From Lycorma delicatula (taxonomy: Eukaryota > Arthropoda > Insecta > Hemiptera > Fulgoridae): DNA of 64,000 nucleotides. Below, in pieces: positions 57,641 to 64,000 of the stretch. The first letter of the stretch is position 1, and every line of letters starts with the position of its first letter. The notes under the pieces were generated by a model, which saw nothing but the letters and a program-made list of their open reading frames with translations, was not told where the DNA came from and did not search any database. The translations under genes were made by a program, and so were the position numbers. The stretch is from positions 149,216,575-149,280,574 of the forward strand of contig NC_134455.1 in the NCBI RefSeq assembly GCF_047948215.1. Direction: 5' to 3'.

Positions 57641-60600
57641 GCAGCAGCAGCTTGATTGAGAGTGCGTGCGATCAGTTAAATACATGTGTCTACTTTTTGC
57701 TTATATGTATATATAATAAACAGAGGGTATAGAACTAAGCATATTAGAGGTCTCCTCAAGTGATAGAATTGAGGAAAAGAATTCAAATAAGTGATGGTTG
57801 CTGCGCTAAAACTTTGAGTGGAATCAGGTTGATTTCGCGGATAGATTTGAAGGCAAAACACGACACAACATTCTTTTTTTCATTTATAAAAATAATACTT
57901 TGTTTTATTAATTAATAAATAAGTAGTAATAATGACACGTTTAGCTTTTATTAAGAGTTTTCAAAGTGAAACTGTATTATTAAGCTGTGTTGCCGTTAAA
58001 ACCAGTTTAACTTCTAAACTGTGTCCATACAATTAGTACAGAACTACTATAGTTATCTGTAACAGGCATACATATAAGAAGCAACGTTACATTTGGCGGA
58101 GAATCACATTTTAACGGGTTTATCTATATTTTATGAAAAATATCAACGAATGAGTTTTTGAGCAGCTAAATTAAAATTTTCTAATTTTCCAATTGTACTC
58201 AGATACTATATTGTGACAAAATGTAGAGGGTAAAAATAATAATTTATGATTTTACATTTTAATATGATGAACTACAGTCTAGATCCTGACTTATATAAAT
58301 ATTACGATTGATATTACTTTAACCGGCCTAAGAAGCTTTTATGATACCAATAATCAAATATTTCCATCGGTAAAAAATGATGAATTTAACCGAATGCCTT
58401 CTTCACGTTGCAGAATATGAAAAATGGATTTATTTTAGCTATATCACTTTAAATATGTTTTAAAAGTTGAGAAAATGTTGCGGAAAAAATGTTTTCTTAG
58501 ACAATGCTGAAGGTTTGTGATCTTAGTTTACGCTAATATTACGTATGTCAGATATAATTGAATAAAGGTGAGCAAGATTCTACCATATGAAAATGATATG
58601 TTACTGGCCGAATTAAACTTTGAAATAACACTACTTTTGAAAAATAATAATGTTTACTCAGATTATTTGCCTAATCTCTGCCGATATCTACCGAGCTATA
58701 TTCTTGACAGCCCTTTTCATTCAAATACGATGTTCAATAGGATGTATCGTTGTCTTTAAATACTAAACTTTTTTAATCCAAAGGACGTCTTTGTTTTCAA
58801 TTTAGTTAAGTAATTTACAAAAATAAATTACTATATTTTGAGAAATTAAAGTTATAATAGACAAATCGATAGAAATGTTATATTAAATAAAGTTAACCGG
58901 GCATTAAATATGATTTTCTAGTTGTATATAATACAGTTAATGCATATGTCAAGCAGTAATCGGAGAATAACATAATTGAATCAAAAATAGAACCAGTTTT
59001 TTAAAACAGGATGACAACAGAGAAATGCTTGTTAAAAAGGTTGCTTACTATGACATTACAAGAAAAACACAGCAACATGGTTCGATGAACCGTTTATTTT
59101 CAACTTAAAAGAATGTTTGTATTATATATGTATAAACACGCGCGTGCACACACACAGACACACTCACACGAGTATTTCAATTTTTTTTTTATACATGAGT
59201 GATTCAAGATTAGTCAAATGAGTGTAAGATATCACTAACTAATGCTTAATGTCTACTGACATTAAATGTAATTAATAATGAACTCTTCTTAGATAAAAGT
59301 AATTTATACGTGATGATATATCACATTCGCGCGTTTGAAAAACTCATCTCTACATTGTATTAAAGGAATAAAATATGTTATTATAATCCTGTTTGGAATA
59401 AGAAAGCAGAAGTGAAGTGTTCGGACTAGTTTATGAGTTTTTTTTTTTTGTTTTGATGTAATTAATAATCGATTTTTTCTCTCGTAATAACGTACATTTA
59501 GTGCGTCGTCCTACTTTTCAATTATAAGTTGTTAACCGTTTTTTTATAAGTTTTTCAATTGTTTTTCTTAACCGTTTCATAAATGGCATCGACTACTGCA
59601 AATACTGCATGATATAGTCTCTCTTTAAGTACGAGAAAAAAAAATATTAATTTTGATTTAAGAATTTATTTCGAAATGAACTTCTGCATAAAAATATAAA
59701 ACGTGTATAGAAATAAGGTTTATTTATTATAATTATATAAATTTTATTAATTACAACTTTTGGAGGGCACCCTCTGTTTGCGTTTATGGTATATTATATG
59801 CATAAAGTACCAGGTCTTCCTGAGAATTATTAAAAAGCTTCGAAAGCATATCTACGACCAATAAAGCACTCAGAAATGTACTTTTCAGAAATATTTGACC
59901 GTGAAAATGTATTTACCATTCTAGACATTATGGCACAGATATTATGATCGATTTATTTAATAAAATATTATAAATTAGTTTTGAAAGCCTTGGTATATTA
60001 AAATCATAAATTCTTACTTGGATTCTTCAAGATGTAAACATTGATATTACTTTTATTCAAAAAAGACATTGCGAAGAAACAGGATCTACTTGTTGATGGA
60101 AAAAATTATAGATTAAAATTCGACTATTTTATATAACTACTGCGATTACAGTTTAGATATATACATTAAGGAAGGATTGGCTACTGAGGTATGTTATACA
60201 GCAGCAGCAGTTACCTTCCCATTATAAACATAATTACCTACGATCACTATGTTCTAATATTTTCTTCATACTTTTTCAGTTTTCCTCAAATCTTGTATTA
60301 TTCATCAAGGTTTTAAACAGCGACTATGGAGCTTATACTTAGAATAACTTAAACGAAAAAGGATGTAATTTGAAAGAATAAGTGAACTTGAATAGACTAA
60401 ATGTAAATCTTTTGTTCAGTATGATGGAATAAAGACCGTAACTATGATTTGTGTATTGTCTTTTTGGTTCTAAAAAGAAAATTTATCCTATTCAAATAAT
60501 ATATTTACCTGTTTAATATATTTCTTTAGAACAGGATTCTTAAAATTAGAAGTCATGCAGTCTCTAAGTAAAATTTGAAGAAGACTGATCGACCAGCACA

Positions 60601-60659
60601 TTCTTTCATACTCGATGAGATTGGAAAGTAGATTCCATCCAAAATTGAGAATCTCATCA
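57641..60659. other. AT-rich sequence with a CA-rich tract
   Basis: No supported gene. CA/CG-rich simple sequence lies at 59137-59169 and a poly-T run near 59440. The frame at 58568-58759 lacks an ATG start. Confidence 0.6.
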
Positions 60660-62520
60660 GGTTTTTTATTACAATTATGGCAATAAGGAAACTTACGGTG
60701 TTCTGTATAGAGTCCTAGGCCATAAGCGTAAGAGAAATATTCTTTTGTCGGCTCTTTCGACCCAGGGGTGTTGTTTCTAATAAACCTGACATTTTAAATA
60801 TTCTATTGAGGAATAATGTGAAAAATAGAACCTCGTATTATCTGCGAGTCCGAGAGGAAATTGCTGCTTTTCGCTCTGATGTTGTATTTATAGAAATTAC
60901 AGAGGTAGAGGTACGTCAGGTAATTTGGGTTCTGGAAGGAATAAATTCCCCGGTTTCGATGGAATTACGGTGGAGGTCCCTCCATTCTGTTGGAATTTGT
61001 GGTAGTACTTTGACTACAATTTTTAATAGTATGCTCTGAGCTGGCTATTTCCCTACTTGTTAGAAAAAAGGCGTTTTAAAATTATTGTTTAAAGGTGGTA
61101 AGAAGGATCTCCACTGTAAGCTTCTCTTATAGGCTTTTAACGCTCGTGCCAGATACTGGAAAGGTACTGTACCTTCTTATTACTTATAAATTGAATTCTA
61201 GAAAATTGTTGGTGAATGATCAGTATGGTTTTCGCCCGAGCAAGGGCACGGAGGATGCTGTTGTTAAGGTTATGAAGTTATGAACGTTGTCTCTTCTAGT
61301 GAGTATTTCTTATGTATCTTTTTGGACATATATGGCTTTAGTAATTTTAGGGCTTTTAATCATTTCTGATGGCCTTCTGCCTTGTTTCAGCTGTAGAAGC
61401 GTAATTGTATACAGAATGAGCTGAATTTCTTATAGTTACTTCAACAATCGAGATTTTGTTCTTCGAGACGGCATCTCAGAAGTAGGAAAAACGCTTTCTA
61501 AAGGTCGTCCACAGGGTAGTGTTTTAGAACCCCTGCTCTGGGTTGTTAAATTCTATTCTTTGATGCGGTTGAGGTTACCCAGTGGATGCCGCGTCATTGC
61601 GGAAGGAGCACTTTCAATATGCTGCCAAAAAGGCTTGTTCTGCTTTATTCAGTGTTGGGAGAGCAGTTCACCCGTATTGGGGACTTAATTTCAGAACCGT
61701 GTGTATTCTATATAAGGGAGTATGCAGTATACAATTCTGTATGCTGCAACTCTCTGAGCTTATCGAATGAAGTACAAATGTTATAGGAATATTTTGTTGA
61801 GTGCCAAGCGGCTTCTATTGTTATCTGTGGTTTGTGCCTACAGGACTGTCTCTCTAGAGGCGGTCCCTGTTATTTCTGATATTAACCGCATTGATATCCT
61901 TGCGACTCAGCGCGAGTTACGTTATGATGCTAAGAAGGTAGGCAACACTTAATTCTTGGCAAATACAAGAAGTAGTCGACCAAGATTTCCATTTATTGCT
62001 GATAACGTGGACTGAATCGTCCGATGGTCGTTACACGCTTGGTATTTTCCTCCATATGAGAAGTATGCAGGTAGTAAGGTGGATTTTCTCCAATCGGCAA
62101 ATTACTCAGTTTCTTTCTGGACTTGATGTTTTTCGATACAGGTTGGCCAAATTTAGTTTGATAAATTCAGACTTGGGTTCAGAATGTAGGGCCATTGATG
62201 ATGTTCACCGTGTCTTATATGTCTGCTGAATGTACCAAGATAGGATTCTGAATGTACCAAAGGTGCTAGAAGGTTTGCGAGGATCAATTCTATTTTGATC
62301 TATAAATTAATTGGAAAACCAAAAGGGAATGGAATATAATTTCTGGCTTCTTTATGTTCTTAGCCCTGCGGAGGATGGCTGAGGAGTCTAATTCTAATAT
62401 AGATGTATAGATAGAATAGCTACCGGGGTGGCTAGGGGCCCGCCTGGGTGCTTACTTCAAGGTAAGCGTTTTGGCCTATCTTTTGAGCTCCGGTTAGCTG
62501 AGATATTTGCTATTAGGTTG
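60660..62520 (+). pseudogene. R1-clade LINE reverse transcriptase remnant
   Basis: Plus-strand fragments in shifting frames follow the R1 ORF2 order. They are YRVLGHKRKRNILLSAL (about 60700), NDQYGFRPSKGTEDAVVKVM (about 61216-61275), RDGISEVGKTLSKGRPQGSV (motif B, about 61468-61530), ASLRKEHFQYAAKKACSALF (about 61590-61650), LLSAKRLLLLSVVCAYRTVS (about 61790-61850), LATQRELRYDAKK and the C-terminal WTESSDGRYTLGIF, QITQFLSGLD and CRAIDDVHRVLYVC (about 62005-62225). GWLGARLGAYL-like residues follow near 62430. No endonuclease is seen. There are many stops and indels. The 'AYRTVS' and 'ITQFLSG' blocks are characteristic of R1-clade elements. Confidence 0.82.
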
Positions 62521-64000
62521 ATAATGGATGTATGGAGAATTCTTTGACGGAGCTGCATTGTGGTAGGTGTAGGCATTAATCTCGTTCTGAAAGCGGACCA
62601 AAACAGAGAGGTATAGGGTATGTATTCATTAGAGGCTTATTAAATTTGTAAATATGTTTCTTGATTTTATGTAAAGAGAACTTTGACCATTAATTTGCAG
62701 GAAAAAATTGTCGTTGCGATCAACAGGTTTTGTTGGTATGAGGATAATATTTTTCTCGTTTAAAGACTCAAACAAGTGTTGATCTCAGTGCGTAGTCTAA
62801 CTGAAGTTATGTATAGGAAGAGTTTTTGCGTGAAACCTTCGGTCTTAGTAGAAGGTGCAGGGATGTGTTTCAGCGAATCGGTTAATTTGACAGTTGAGGG
62901 TTGTATGTAATGGTATGTCGTCGTGGTTTGAAGAAGACATACGAAGGCGATAGTAGATTTTGTAAATACACCGATGGAAATGTTTGCTGAGGATTTGCAT
63001 CCGTGGCATCCTGACAGAGGCCAAACTGATGATTCTGTTGTGTTTTCAAGTTTAGAGGGTCTAAAAGACGACCTCCGGTAAAACCATCTGGGCTAGGAAC
63101 GAGGGGTGGTGTGCCGTCAGGGATCGTCACAAGGCGGGTGTCTTTGCCTAAGGGGTCAGGATGCAATTATGGCTTCAGTGAGTCGTTTTTTACCAAATAA
63201 GTACAGGAAATATTGACTCTCGGGATGAAAAAAAAGTACGAGTGTCTATATTGTCATTACAAAGAAGATATAAACATGGAACTCGCATCATATATCCTTA
63301 CATCTTTTGGAGCTTCAGGGAAATTCAGATGGATCGAAACTGTTGAGCGACTAGATTAGATACTCAAGCAGGAAAACTTAGTTTTGCTGAATATGTTGGG
63401 TTCGACTAGAAATGATGTTCAATTTCAAAATAATATTAAATGTGGCAAGATAAAATACTTTCTTACCTGGGCATGAAAATAAAAGTAGTATCAGATAAAT
63501 CCGTCAGAAAGCATATGGATATTAAGTCGAAATGTTCCACGATCTCATTTCTTTGTACGTAGAGAAAAGGACTTTTTCTTAAAATGCAAATTGGCAAAAC
63601 ATATTCATTAAAAATCATCGTTCGTTTTATAAGCGAGGTACTGTGTGTTATATACGTTAAAGTTTTCCTCCAAAGAAAGTAACGGATGAAACTCCTTAGA
63701 GTTTAGTGTTGTTGCCGCTTCTTATAAATGTGTGCTTAACTGTATACAATGTGTATGTAGCTCAATCACTGAAGTTAGTGATGTTCTCCCACCACCGAAA
63801 TTTCTCAGGATGATGTTACATTTGAGTATCAAATATTTTTCAAAAGATGGTGGCAATAATCAAACCCTGATAAATACATTATAACAAAATGTCATCTAAA
63901 TAACCGGTTAGCTTCTAACCGATTACGATTTTTATTCAGAGAAAAGCAATTACATATAATAAACATCCGAGTATTTAGGAATTCGATAGCAGATCCCTTT
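62521..64000. other. Mixed sequence, possibly the LINE 3' flank; one coding-like stretch
   Basis: Less AT-rich than most of the window up to about 63.18 kb. On the plus strand, 62960-63080 reads FVNTPMEMFAEDLHPWHPDR followed by GQTDDSVVFSSLEGL and a stop, which looks coding-like but matches nothing I know. The 94-codon minus-strand frame (62882-63166) is its antisense. From 63.2 kb to the end I see nothing. Confidence 0.45.

Noticed and set aside
62882..63166. 94-codon minus-strand frame
   Set aside because: It overlaps, in antisense, a more plausible plus-strand coding-like stretch; proline-rich with no known motif.
1..64000. Endogenous viral element, CRISPR array or bacterial operon
   Set aside because: No viral capsid, polymerase or envelope motif, no regularly spaced repeats, and no closely packed genes with ribosome binding sites.

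Overview
The window looks like a gene-poor, roughly 70% A+T stretch of an arthropod nuclear genome. The transposon content (I, Jockey and R1-type non-LTR elements, mariner and hAT relatives, a tRNA-derived SINE) points to an insect. A hemipteran is my guess, from general familiarity with the repeats rather than from any host gene. No bacterial operon, rRNA, functional tRNA, CRISPR array or virus is visible. No complete host gene can be supported either.

Layout. 1-1.16 kb: AT-rich, no gene. 1.16-7.32 kb: near full-length I-superfamily LINE on the minus strand (5'UTR, ORF1 with three zinc knuckles, ORF2 with endonuclease, reverse transcriptase and RNase H), broken by stops and frameshifts and lying between two (TAA)n tracts. 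11.66-11.96 and 38.55-38.84 kb: two copies of a tRNA-derived SINE, each with long target duplications. 15.9-17.4 kb: Jockey-type reverse transcriptase remnant. 20.48-21.37 kb: dead mariner-like element with TIRs. 22.05-22.49 kb: hAT-like MITE. 24.40-25.07 kb: unclassified TIR repeat. 25.83-26.31 and 39.80-40.83 kb: two GC-rich copies of an apparently gag-only, ORF2-lacking R1-like element. 31.36-32.03 kb: reverse transcriptase tail split by a hAT MITE with a perfect 8-bp duplication. 33.58-34.78 kb: mariner-like element with an open transposase frame. 43.26-43.69 kb: another probable hAT MITE. 56.3-57.5 kb: long inverted repeat. 60.66-62.52 kb: R1-clade reverse transcriptase remnant.

The only hints of host genes are two GC-rich islands (29.7-30.2 and 53.8-54.1 kb). 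Each lies upstream, on the minus strand, of a short ATG-initiated frame that runs into a G|GTAAGT donor in the same phase. They could be alternative first exons of one minus-strand gene whose body lies to the left, which would make most of the window intron. This is inference only.

Functional relations: the autonomous LINEs would once have supplied reverse transcriptase to the SINE and to the gag-only elements, and mariner or hAT transposases would have moved the MITEs. Every autonomous element here is broken. The 33.7 kb mariner has an open frame, but it seems to lack a block between the DNA-binding and catalytic domains.
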